A DNA stretch of 64,000 nt. Origin: Taiwanofungus camphoratus. Taxonomy: Eukaryota; Basidiomycota; Agaricomycetes; Polyporales; Taiwanofungaceae. Location: contig CP021230.1 of the NCBI GenBank assembly GCA_003999685.1, forward strand, positions 620,001 through 684,000. Direction: 5' to 3'. The translations under genes and the position numbers were made by a program. Numbering within the stretch: the stretch's first letter is position 1; every line of letters begins with the position of its first letter. Below the pieces are notes generated by a model, which was not told the DNA's origin, made no database searches, and saw only the letters and a program-made list of their open reading frames with translations. Positions 25,651 through 35,198 of this stretch are shown in pieces.

Positions 25651-27150
25651 TCACCCTTCTTGATCTCGAACCACCACCATCTCCTTGGGTGCTTGTTGCT
25701 CACTGAGGCTTTACTCTACCATCCCTCTCTTAATACCACTCATTCTCATGTCAAGATCATCCAACTTGACCCCAACATTCTTTTTCTGAGCATTGATTAA
25801 CTCGATCATAGAATTGTCACTGTCTCACACTGCCTACAGTGACATTCTTCTCTCCCTTATCTGCCACCTGTCACTCGGAAGCGACAGCCTCCAAATCCTC
25901 CTGACCTATATGTGGTCAGCCTCGAACTTAACCAATTGTTGATGAACATGGTCTCTTGTAGAAGGGGAGGGGAGCAATTGCTTCCTGGCACTACTCAACA
26001 CCCATGCAAGATGTACCGAAAAGAGGGCCTCTGTGTGTGGTTTGTCATTATGGGAGTTAGGGCATGTTGCCAGGGGATCGGGGTCGAAGGGGTGGGCTGA
26101 TATACTGTGCCCTGTCGGTATGAGGATTTCTGAGCCAGGTTGGGAGGGGAGGGGGGGGAACTTCAGTCAGTCGTTGGGTAAGCGGGCCTCCTTCAATGGG
26201 CCGCATGGAACACGGGGAGGAATTGTCGTGGGAAGTTTATTTGGGTGTCTGTGACCATCCCTAATTTGGTCACCCATGAGGTGGGGAGGATAGCGGCGCC
26301 GAGCGTCTGCGATGACCCTTCCCGCCCACTTGATGACTGAGGCCCGAAACCAGTAGGGCTACACTCAGTCCCTTACGGGTGCTGACAGTACGGACAACTG
26401 AGCCGGGCAACCTTTCTGAGCGTGTGGATTTCCTGCCCACGCCACTGTTGTGGGGGGTCTACGCCCGTAGGTGACTACCGCGACGGGGGGTCGTTGAGTA
26501 GTCAGGCATGAAGTGTAAACGAGGAGTCAGCCTGGCTGACGACAAGTACACATCTAAGTCTTCAACCGCTAGCCCAACGGTCTCGAGAGAGTTGCAGGCT
26601 AAGTCACAGCCTAAGTCCTAGTGTAGTCACAAGGATATAGATGGTCTAAGGCGACCCGTTGAATAGACAAAGGTATAGGGGCCTAAGCCCAGTCGTAAAA
26701 TACAAATGGTAACGATGGCACCAAAGTACACAGTGTAACTAAGGAGGACAAGATTGGGGCGCTCCGCAGTGAGCCAACCCCTTAAGTACTATGGTGGGTT
26801 TAGGGCAAGCCAGCCCTCACTCCCACAGGTACCAGCACCTAAGTGTCCATAAGTCAGAGGCCCGAGTGGTCCCTTCTGAGGAACAGTCCATAACTAAGCA
26901 GGTGACGGCCAGCCCATCAGGAATGATGGTGATAATTGTAAGTGTACACGACCTGCTAGTTCGGTATAGTGAGGAGAAGTGAAAATGTATGTTCGCACCA
27001 TTACCGCCTTGTAACAGCCATGTAATGAGGGCACCGATCGTTAACGGTGCACCGCTCATGGGGGCGCGAAGCCTACTTCCTATCCCAAACTCTGCATGTA
27101 CCTACGTTGTATGGAGTATAAACCTGGTGAATCCAAAAAAAAAAAAAAAA
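25651..27150 (+). mobile_element. short LINE derivative with poly(A) tail and 10-bp target duplication
   Basis: Direct copies of AGTGTAATGC flank the unit at 25641-25650 and 27151-27160, and its right end is a run of about 17 A. The left end (CTTCTTGATCTCGAACCACC) resembles the 5' end of the Tad1-like LINE at 56403, so the head is present. No reverse-transcriptase coding remains, and the length without the LTR insertion at 26446-27016 is only about 930 bases. It therefore looks like an internally deleted, non-autonomous LINE mobilised in trans. Confidence 0.65.
26446..27016 (-). mobile_element. solo LTR, 571 bp (family with TGTTA...TAACA ends)
   Basis: A fossil LTR running from TGTTGTGGGG to CTTGTAACA, flanked by GCCAC (left) and GCCAT (right) as a near-perfect 5-bp target duplication. 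It is inserted in the tail of the short LINE derivative. The same family occurs in plus orientation at 34195 and 43884-44465, and in minus orientation at 63640. The copy at 63640 looks only a few percent different. Confidence 0.75.
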
Positions 27151-27160
27151 AGTGTAATGC

Positions 27161-27690
27161 AAAACTTTGTCACACTATGTCACAGCCTGCATGGCTTTGA
27201 ACGGCAACTCAACAAGGTGTGGACTGGACTGAGAGGTGTCATTAGAGGGTGTTTTTTTTTAAATCCTCGTGTTTATACTCCATAAGTATATATAGAGTGT
27301 CATAACTAAAAATTCCGTGCTCCGCGCACCAAATCCCTCGGCTCACTCCCATGGCTCGAGTACATGTGATGGTTGCTTTGACCATGCTGATTGCAAATAG
27401 ACAATTGGGTACAGTTTTCCCCATCGTCCAGAGCACATGTGACACTTAATTAGCCCTACAGTTTTCAGGCAATGTCGAGCTGGGTGGTTAGATATTATGA
27501 AGGTCCTCTCACCGTTGGAATAGTGCCAGTGCTTTGTTTTCAGTGTCGTACCATTCAGTAAATTCCCAGAACCGGTGCCCTAGTGGGTTCATCATTTCAG
27601 GATTTAATTGGTGGTCGGCATGGAACCACTCCCAAGCAATCATGTGGAAGATGGTGTGTGAATGCAGTCTTGCTCTGGCCAAACTCTGTG
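27161..27690. other. stretch without a recognised gene
   Basis: About 530 bases between the short LINE derivative and the minus-strand LINE remnant. It probably includes the 3' untranslated part of that remnant; no clear end or poly(T) was identified. Confidence 0.35.
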
Positions 27691-27691
27691 G

Positions 27692-28140
27692 TCAAGGGGG
27701 AAGACGGGGGTCATCATCGCATTCAGCGAGGATTTTGGCCCAGTCAAATGTAGCTACCATCAGATTGAGCTGAAGGAATTCTACAATAATATCAGGGTCC
27801 CAACCATGTTGGTCATGGTGGCCCATAAAGAGGGGATTATTTGAATCCTCCTGTTTTTTGGTACATATCCAATAGAGATATGTAAACAAGATATGGTCTC
27901 AGATTCTGGGTTCCCTACCACATGGACAGAGGTAAGAACCAGAGATATGAAACTGGTGGCAGTAATTATCACACGGGAAGTGGTTGGTGAGCGCTCGGGC
28001 TACCCATGCTGTTTCCAAGTTGAAACGGCCAACTTTCTTGAGAAGCCAAGTGTTTTTTGCATTGGTTTCATGAATGAGCACGCCATCATCTGTATTCCAC
28101 AGATGGTGTCCTCTGTATTTGGGTTTGGTGATTTCCTTTT
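27692..28140 (-). pseudogene. C-terminal remnant of a Tad1-like LINE polyprotein
   Basis: Minus-strand frames give WVARALTNHFPCDNYCHQFH followed by SGSYLCPCGREPRIE. This corresponds to the C-terminal block of fungal LINE reverse-transcriptase proteins (a TGH-like stretch, then C-P-C-G and the segment up to the next His/Cys). A later piece, EFLQLNLMVATFDWAKIL, matches the usual end of such proteins. Frames change at least twice. The old gypsy element begins at 28141, and bases 34066-34189 beyond it may continue the same LINE in the upstream direction. Confidence 0.55.
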
Positions 28141-28560
28141 TGATACAAGCTGGTATCAACGACCATGAAGTCTCAAACATGAGGGCCTGACTATGATAGT
28201 GGTAGTGAGGACTTAAAGACGATCCATTGTCCATAAAGCATGTCAATAGATGTCGAGTGAGTACTCAGGTATGAAATAAAAGGTCACAAGATATGAGTAT
28301 AGGATTGCTAGTGAATGCTAGCTATCTGATAATCAGATCGAACTTAAGGTCCAACCTACAAAGTACAGGGCCTTATATGTATATGTATTCTACTCTGTGC
28401 ATGGACCATGGCATGTGATCTAAGAAGCAGCATGAGTAAGTGTAAGTAAGGCAATACGAGTCATCGGGCCATATTAGCAATACGTATGTGTAAGACAGAA
28501 TGTGTGAGCAGGGCCCAATATGAGTCAGACTCCATGAGTAAGCGAGGCCTGTCTGAGGAA
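28141..28560 (-). repeat. left (3') LTR of the old gypsy element, incomplete
   Basis: Aligned over some 400 bases with the LTR at 33512-34065, with numerous transitions between the two. The fossil is incomplete at its inner end. Confidence 0.7.
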
Positions 28561-28916
28561 ATCCATTGGAGGTCACACCTTGGGTTTCTTCAAAGTGCTT
28601 TGTTGGTCTACCTTGGCCGTCTTCTTCTGGCATTTTTGCACCATATGCCCTCCCTTGTGGCAATAGAAGCACAGGTGGTTGTCCCTGTGGTACTTCTTTT
28701 CCTTCTCATTCAGGCTGCAACTGTCTTTTCAATGTTTGGTGAACGGCATAGGGCGTGAGGTGGTGAGAGCATCCACCTTCATGGGTTTGCCATATTGGCA
28801 GAGGCGGTGAGGGTTTGGTCAATCGCTCTGTAAACAGTGTTGAGATGAAGGACATCAGTGTATCATTTCTCTATGGAGTTGGGTCACTCCATGTTGGTGT
28901 GGCCTGCAAGTGTCAT

Positions 28917-30955
28917 TGATATGATCTAGAAAGTCCTGAATGGAAGGATGAACCTAGAAAGTAGGTCTGACATGTCCAAAGAGAGGAGAGCTAGAGTGGT
29001 GTGGTACCTACGAGAGATACCAGAGAAAAGGGTAAGTGAAGGGACATGACAGAGAAACCACCTAGACCACAGTCAGGGTCCTAGAAGTCTAATGTGCACA
29101 AAGGAGTAAGGGGCCAATGAGTCCTGCATGACAGGATCTTATGCTGAAGTGCAGATAGTCCCAAGGAGGTAGGAACATAGTCTTCTAGTCCAATGGCAGC
29201 GAGCTAGTAGTATATCAGCCAGGTGCAAAGGGGTCGAAGGAAACTGAGGGCAAACTGATGATAAACTAAGAACCGAAGGATAAACTGAGAACTGACATAA
29301 TTAGGAGAGACGATGCTGCTGAGGGATGCTGGTGTAGGGATGGAGCATAGAGCTGGTGTAGACAATAACTGATGGACTGGACTATACCCAACGCATGTCT
29401 ATGGGGTATAACAAGGGTGGAGGCACATCGGATGAGGGGGAGTGTTACCGGGGAGTTCACCCTGGTAATGCTGCAGAAGCTTAGAGCGGTGTGCAGCGAA
29501 GGGTCGAAGAGGAGCGATGGTGACGACGAGTCACGATCCTCGGTAGTCTTCAACTACAAGCCCTATGTAGTCGCGATAGTCTTTACGGGCTTCTTGAGGT
29601 GCAAGAAGATGTGTGAAGACTAGTGTGTATTGGTAATAATGCGTAGTACACTTTTAGGAAAGGATGAACAAAGAGAATACGACTAGGGGAGCCTCCAACA
29701 GTGGGACCCCCCTTTATACTGCCACCGCCAACCCCCAGGTATACTAGCAGCCCCCAGAGACCGCATAAGGTGAGAGGAGTCAGCGGCCCGAAAGTACATA
29801 ACTACCATGGCGTAAGCGGGGACGGTCGGCCCGTCAGTCAATCTGGGTAAGTAAGGTGTGGAAGGGATGCCGTGCGTCCATGGTGTGACAAACAAAGGGA
29901 AAGAAAAAACGAACACGTCTCTAGTCCTATCTGACAGTAACAGGGAGGAGAGGTGCTGGATACTCAGACCAAAGTTACTCCAACTTCAGGAATGTAGGAC
30001 ATAGGGGAACGTAGAACTGCTGCAATATGCAACGTAGTAGAACTGCTGGCTGCTAATATGCATAGAGACAATAAAGGAGAACCTTGTCAGACTGATAGGA
30101 AGCCTTTGAGCAGGGGAAACCCAAATCTGAACTCTGGGAGACAAGTCTGTAGATTCTCTGAGACAAGATGAGAGCGCATATCTTCTCTGCCATCTGGTAG
30201 GTACAGGAGACTACATAAGAGTCCATGATGTCAAAGTGTCTTACGCAAAATAAAACTGAAGAAACTGAAAACAAACTGAAAATCATAACATTTAGAAACT
30301 GATCAGCATACCATATGGAGAACTAAACTCAAGAAGGACATGAAACAGGAACTCTGAATGCGGTAGAAAGGTTACTGGAAAATGACACAGAGAGGGGGAT
30401 GCTTATCTAGAGATCATCACATGAGAGATGGGCTATCTAATCAGACTTTGAGAAAGACAGGGACCTGAGAGCACTGAACAGTCAAGCCGATGCATAGAGG
30501 GCCTAGACAATGCAAAGAGATCATATGGACATTATGGACAAGAGGCCGGGACTCTGGACTGAGGGATTGAGAACCAAAATTGAGAACTGAAGACCGATAA
30601 CTGAAGGACTGAGGATTGAGGACCAAAAACTGAAGACCAAAGGACTTTTGCTCAGTTTCTCTTGGCCAATGGAAGGGACTTGGAACATAAGAGGGGTGCT
30701 AGAATGAGCTGAATGAGTGTGTTACAGAGTATAAGGGACTGCTCTGTGAGATAGAGGCTTTCGAGATGCGCTGTAGAACTTCTGATATCTGAAGTCTGAA
30801 TAATGATGTGTTGGCACATTGACTGGGATTCTTGGGTGGTATTATGATGCGTGGACAGTGGGTCTTTGTCCTGATGATCTGTAGAGTAGCCTAGGAGTGC
30901 ATAGAAAACTGAAAATGAGTGCTTTTGAGGTGCAGAGGTGTATCAGCCCTATCAT
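28917..30955 (+). mobile_element. 1.5-kb LTR-like unit with a nested solo LTR
   Basis: Starts TGATATGATCTAG and ends CCCTATCA, flanked by TCAT on both sides (28913-28916, 30956-30959). After subtracting the nested 500-bp LTR and its duplication, the length is about 1.53 kb. Its sequence parallels 31892-33457 throughout (for example GGAGTAAGGGGCCAATGA and ACAGGATCTTATGCTGA), and the reverse complement of 58466-60181. No coding sequence is seen. It is best read as a solo LTR or a non-autonomous LTR element, inserted in the old gypsy. Confidence 0.65.
29443..29942. mobile_element. solo LTR, 500 bp, with perfect 5-bp target duplication
   Basis: Runs from TGTTACCGGGGAG to GACAGTAACA and is flanked by GGGAG at 29438-29442 and 29943-29947. 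The homologous unit at 31892-33457 lacks this segment, which confirms the insertion. It represents a different LTR family from the others in the window. No second copy was found. Confidence 0.85.
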
Positions 30956-31680
30956 CATGTAGATCTGGCAGTCCAGACCTTTGATGAAGATTGCTCTCAG
31001 CATGGGGTAATCGTTCTTGGTGCATTGGCCATTGAGGCCCATGGAGGCATCTTTTAACTTTGCCTTCTCTGCCAGGAGTCGGAACCTCTCTACATGCATT
31101 TTTGTACTGACCCTAGTTTTCTTGTTGAGTTGTTTGGCTGGCAACTCCATTAGCACTTGGTGAGCTCTCTGTACTCTTTCGTGCTCAGGGAAGGTGAGTC
31201 GCAAGCTTGCTTTGAATATATCCCAGCTAGCGTAGGGAGCATGCCCTCCCACAGCCCATTCGTAAAATGTATTGTGCCAGATACATGCATTCTGCCCTCC
31301 TTTCATGAGAGCTACCATGTAAGTGATCTTTGCATCATTGCTTAATCCCTGATTGTTGGTGGCAGTAAGGTAATGCTCCACCTGCTGGAGGAAACACTCC
31401 AGATCTTCTCCTTGTCCAGTGAATGGATCCAGTGCAGGAATGTCAAGCTTAAGGGGTCGACTCCCCTGATGCTGTTGCATCAAAAGGTGCACTATGAGCA
31501 CCTTGAGCTCTGCCCTGGTCATGGTTGCTATGATAGCCATCATGGTAGGAGTGGTAGGTGTGATGAGGATGGTAGGAAGTGAAGGTGGATTAGGGGTGAC
31601 AGGTGTGGCTATCAACAGTGTCGAAGATATTGACATGGAAAAGAAACCAGCTGGGTCTTTTCTGTCTGGTGGAGGATTAC
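30956..31680 (-). other. Gag-like remnant of the old gypsy element
   Basis: Fossil coding region similar to the capsid part of the young element's Gag, with shared blocks PFTGQGEDLECFLQQVEHYL and AEKAKLKDASM. It is interrupted at the 30955 side by the LTR-like unit. It is part of a dead element. Confidence 0.75.
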
Positions 31681-31891
31681 GTCTGAAATAGGAGGTAAGT
31701 TCCTCCTGTGCTCATCAAGTCAAAATTGTCCCTGCCTATGAGAGTGGGGAGTTCAGATAGATTGGCTCAAGGTTCTGATCAACAAAGGTCCACTGATGAT
31801 GATTGTACAGAAGTGGTGCATTGTTTACTTGAGTCGGCAAGCCCCAAGTGGTGGGGTCGACTGTCTTGATGTTAGACATGATGTCTAACGG

Positions 31892-33457
31892 TGATACAAC
31901 CTAGGGAGTCCTGAACTGAGGGGATGAACCTAGGGAGTAGGTCCAACGCATCCCAATGAGTAGGGAGTGAGCTAAAGCGGTGGGGTACCTGTGAAGGGTA
32001 CCAGAGGGAAAAGTAAGTGAAGGGACACGACAGAGAAACTACCTAGACCACTGTCAGGGGTCTAAAAGTCTAGTGTGTGCAGAGGAGTAAGGGGCCAATG
32101 AATCCTGCGTGACAGGATCTTATGCTGAGGTGTGGACAGTCCCAGGAAGGTAGGAGCATGGTCTTCTAATCCGATGGCAGCGGGCTGGTCAAATGCCGGC
32201 CAGGTGCAAAGGAGTCGAAGGAACTGAGGGCGCACTGGTGGTGAACCGAGAACCGAAAGATAAGCTGAAAACCGATGTAATTGGGATAGGGGATACTGCT
32301 GAGGGCTGATGTCATAGGAATGGGACGTAGGGCTGGCGTAGGCGATGACTGATAGACTGGACTGTGCGCAACACGTGCCTATGGGGTATAATGAGGGCGG
32401 AGGCACGCCGGATGAGGAGGAGGAGGGGGACTGGTTACTCAGATCAAAGTTACTCCAACTTTGAGAACGTAGGACATAGAAGACGTAGAACTGCTGTGAT
32501 ATACGATATAATAGGGCTGCTGGCTGGCAATAGGTGTAGATACGATGGAGAGGAACCTTGTCAGACTGTAGGGAAGCCTTAAAGCAGGGGAAATCCAAAT
32601 CTGAACTCTGGGGGACAAGTCTGTAGATTCTGCAAGACAAGATGGGAGTGTGTATCTTCCCTCTTGTCTGGTAGGTACAGGAGACTACATAAGGGGTCTG
32701 TGGTGTCAAAGTATCTTACGCAAAATAAAACCGAAGAAACCAAAAACAAACCAAAAATCGTAAAATCTAGGATCCGATCTGTGTACCATATGGGGAACTT
32801 AACTGAAGTAGGACATGAAACAGGGACACTGAATGCAGTAGAAAGGTTACGGGGGAATGGCACAAGGTGAGGGATGCTTATCTAGAGATCATCATATGGA
32901 AGGTGGGCTATCTAACCAGGCCTTGGGGGGAACAGAGATCTAGGGGTGCTGAACCATCAAGCTGATGTGTAGGGGGTCTAGGCCATACCAAGGGATCATA
33001 TGGACATCATGAACAAGAGGCCAGGATTCTGGACTGAGGGACCGAGGACCAGAACCGAGGACCGAAAACTGAAAACCAAAGTGGCTTTTCTTGGTTGATC
33101 TCAACCAAAGGCCCAGAGTCGTCAGAGGTCAGGAGGATGCTAGGTGAGGTGGCAGGCATGCATTTTCAAAGTGTGAGGGACTACTTCTCTTCAATAGGGC
33201 TTCTGGAGTGTCAGGCAGACCTTCTATCATCAGAAATCCCATTGTTCTTCCCTGATAGGAAGGCTGGATTGCCAAGGCATGAGTAGACACATACAGCGCA
33301 ACTGCCTGTCAAGTTAGGGCACTCCCTAGTGATTGAATAGAGCTCTCTGTCCTTGTTACGACATTCGGACTTCTGAAACTCAGCTATACATTTCGAGAAC
33401 GGGGTGGGAGACCGAAAATACGCGAATTCAGGGCATGGAGTTGTACTGGACCTATCA
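31892..33457 (+). mobile_element. second 1.5-kb LTR-like unit in the old gypsy
   Basis: Starts TGATACAACCTAGGGAG and ends ACCTATCA, 1566 bp. It is the undisturbed counterpart of 28917-30955. It lies in the leader of the old gypsy, as shown by the leader resuming at about 33458 with AGGGGCGACTTAGCGTAAG, homologous to the young element's leader. It contains short repeats of the type GACCGAGGACCRAAAACTG. There is no ORF of note, and the target duplication is unclear. Confidence 0.65.
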
Positions 33458-33511
33458 ACAATTAGCCCTACTAGATAAGACTAGGGGCGACTTAGCGTAA
33501 GTTTGATCTTT

Positions 33512-34065
33512 TGATACAAGCTGGTATCAACAACTGCAAAGCCTCAAATGTGAGGGCCTGACTATGATAGTGGTAGTGAGGACTTAAGGACAATCTATTG
33601 TCTATAAAGTGTGAAGTCAATAGATGTCAAGCAAGTACTCAGGTACGAAGCAAGAGGTCGCAAGATATGAGTATAGGATTGCTAGTGAATGCTAGCTACC
33701 TGATAACCAGATCAAACTTAAGGTCCGACCTACAAAGTACAGGGTCTTATATATGTATTCTACTCTGCGCATAGACCATGGCATGTGATCCAAGAAGCAG
33801 CATGAGTAAGTGTAAGTAAGGCAATATGAGTCATCAGGCCGTATTAGCAATACATGTGTGTAAGACAGAATGTGTGAGTGGGGCCCAATATGAGTCAGAG
33901 TCCATGAGTAAGTGGAGCCTGTCTGGGGCCCATACAGTAAGCAGTCATGAGTCAATGGACTGCACGAAGAAGCTGGACCTACCCGAGGCCCATCTGATAA
34001 GCAAAAGGTCACAGGACCGATTCGAGGTCTGACTGAATAGATGCTAGAGAAAAGATATTGTATCA
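33512..34065 (-). repeat. right (5') LTR of the old gypsy element
   Basis: A 554-bp LTR from TGATACAAGCTGG to TTGTATCA. Next to its inner end lies AAGTTTGATCT, and the LTR itself carries AGATCAAACTTA on the plus strand. This is the same self-complementary pair seen in the young element, changed at the same base in both places. Confidence 0.75.
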
Positions 34066-34189
34066 TGTTTTGCACCAGTGTGATGAGAGGATGTGTGTTT
34101 GCTTGAGTCGGTATATGCATTCTAAGATTGTCCTCTGTGACTGGGCCAAATGAAACTTATTTTGTATCACCACCACTCTCTCACATGAG
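34066..34189 (-). other. possible continuation of the LINE remnant
   Basis: A short piece between the old gypsy and the CTGGA-flanked LTR element. Its minus-strand frame has no stop over about 120 bases and would join the LINE remnant at 27692-28140 across the old gypsy. The evidence is positional only. Confidence 0.3.
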
Positions 34190-34266
34190 CTGGATGTTAC
34201 AAGACAGTAATGGTATAGATGTACATTTTCATTTCTTTTCATTATACTGGACTAGCAGGTTGTGTA

Positions 34267-34757
34267 TGATACAAATTGGTATCTTGGATCCTATGCGTTG
34301 CCTCAAACGTGAGGGCCTGACCACGATAGAAGGTGGCGAGGTCTTATGGTCGATATAGACCGAGTGTCGTGAAGTCCGTAGACTCGAGCGAGTATCACTC
34401 AGATATGAGCGAGAGGATACAAGACACGAATATGATAGTAACAAGACTATTGGTAACAAGATCAGACTTAAGGTCCGACCTAAGCTAAGTACATGCTATA
34501 TATACAAGTATGTATCGTGAGCACGGACCAAGAACTACTCTAGGGCAGGAGGTCCGAAATGTGGTACGACTATAGATAAATGCAAAGTGGTACGATCCGG
34601 GCGTATTAGCAATACGTATGAGTGATGAGGAATGTGGTAAGCGGCCCAGATATGAGTCAGAGTCCTATGCGTAAGCGGGGCCGATCCGGGGCCCGTATAG
34701 TAATAGTCCATATGTAAACAATGACCGTGGTAATGACAAGAAATAGAAATTGTTTCA
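34267..34757 (-). repeat. 3' LTR of the young chromovirus (491 bp)
   Basis: Starts TGATACAAATTGG and ends GAAATTGTTTCA on the plus strand, identical by eye to 41871-42361. A solo relative lies at 60439-60915. Confidence 0.92.
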
Positions 34758-34819
34758 TTACCCCCTTACTAAGGTCGATCTCCGAACGACCCTACTTGAT
34801 TTTCCGTTAAATAAAAATG

Positions 34820-35165
34820 TTCGTCAGCCGTGCGGGTGTTTCACCGCGTACCGTGAGGGTGTTTCACCTCGAATCCCAATGAGAGTGTTTCATCTCGTTC
34901 TGTGTGAGACAGACAGCGACCGGGTAAGGACCCACGACATCGTGTAAGCCTCGTGCAATGTAGGCATGTGGGCGGCCGGGTAAGGACCCAGCACCGCTTG
35001 CAACCTACCGCCTCAAGCAAACAGCACCCCTACTGTTCACCATCACCGTACAGTGTTATTCCACTGTACCCTGCTAGCATGTGGCTCAGTGTTAATACTT
35101 CTCACTGAGTTGCAACTAGCCGCCTCCGGTAAGCAATCCCTTTCATTGCTCACCATCACCGTAAT
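34820..35165. repeat. short internal repeats in the chromovirus 3' region
   Basis: Three spaced copies of GGGTGTTTCACC-like sequence (about 34833, 34856, 34883), two of CCGGGTAAGGACCCA (about 34920, 34976) and two blocks around CACCATCACCGTA (about 35038, 35151). They lie between the extra ORF and the 3' LTR and are noncoding. Confidence 0.6.
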
Positions 35166-35198
35166 CCTCGAACCCATAGTCGTCCCACTCATTGTCGT

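Larger units (their letters stand above)
28141..34065 (-). mobile_element. old Ty3/gypsy element, broken, with nested insertions
   Basis: A fossil chromovirus relative of the young element at 34267-42361. Its LTRs start TGATACAAGCTGG (28141 and 33512), and the right one ends TATCA at 34065. A Gag-like frame at about 30956-31680 (minus) aligns along its length with the Gag of the young element (PFTGQGEDLE, VALMKGGQNACIW, VLMELPAKQLNKK). A zinc-knuckle remnant lies near 28650. Most of pol is missing, and the element is clearly dead with many breaks. It has lost CpG compared with the young copy. Two 1.5-kb LTR-like units (28917-30955, 31892-33457) are inserted in it. It is an old insertion. Confidence 0.75.

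Noticed and set aside
27134-27150. Poly-A run as a simple microsatellite
   Set aside because: A 10-bp direct repeat directly follows it and recurs at 25641, so it is better read as the tail of a retrotransposed unit.
28917-33457. The two 1.5-kb units as the paired LTRs of one element with Gag between them
   Set aside because: The Gag fragment and leader on either side of them align continuously with the gypsy element, so each unit is a separate insertion into that element.
34820-35165. Spaced repeats as a CRISPR array
   Set aside because: Copies are few, degenerate and unequally spaced, and lie in a retrotransposon of a eukaryote.
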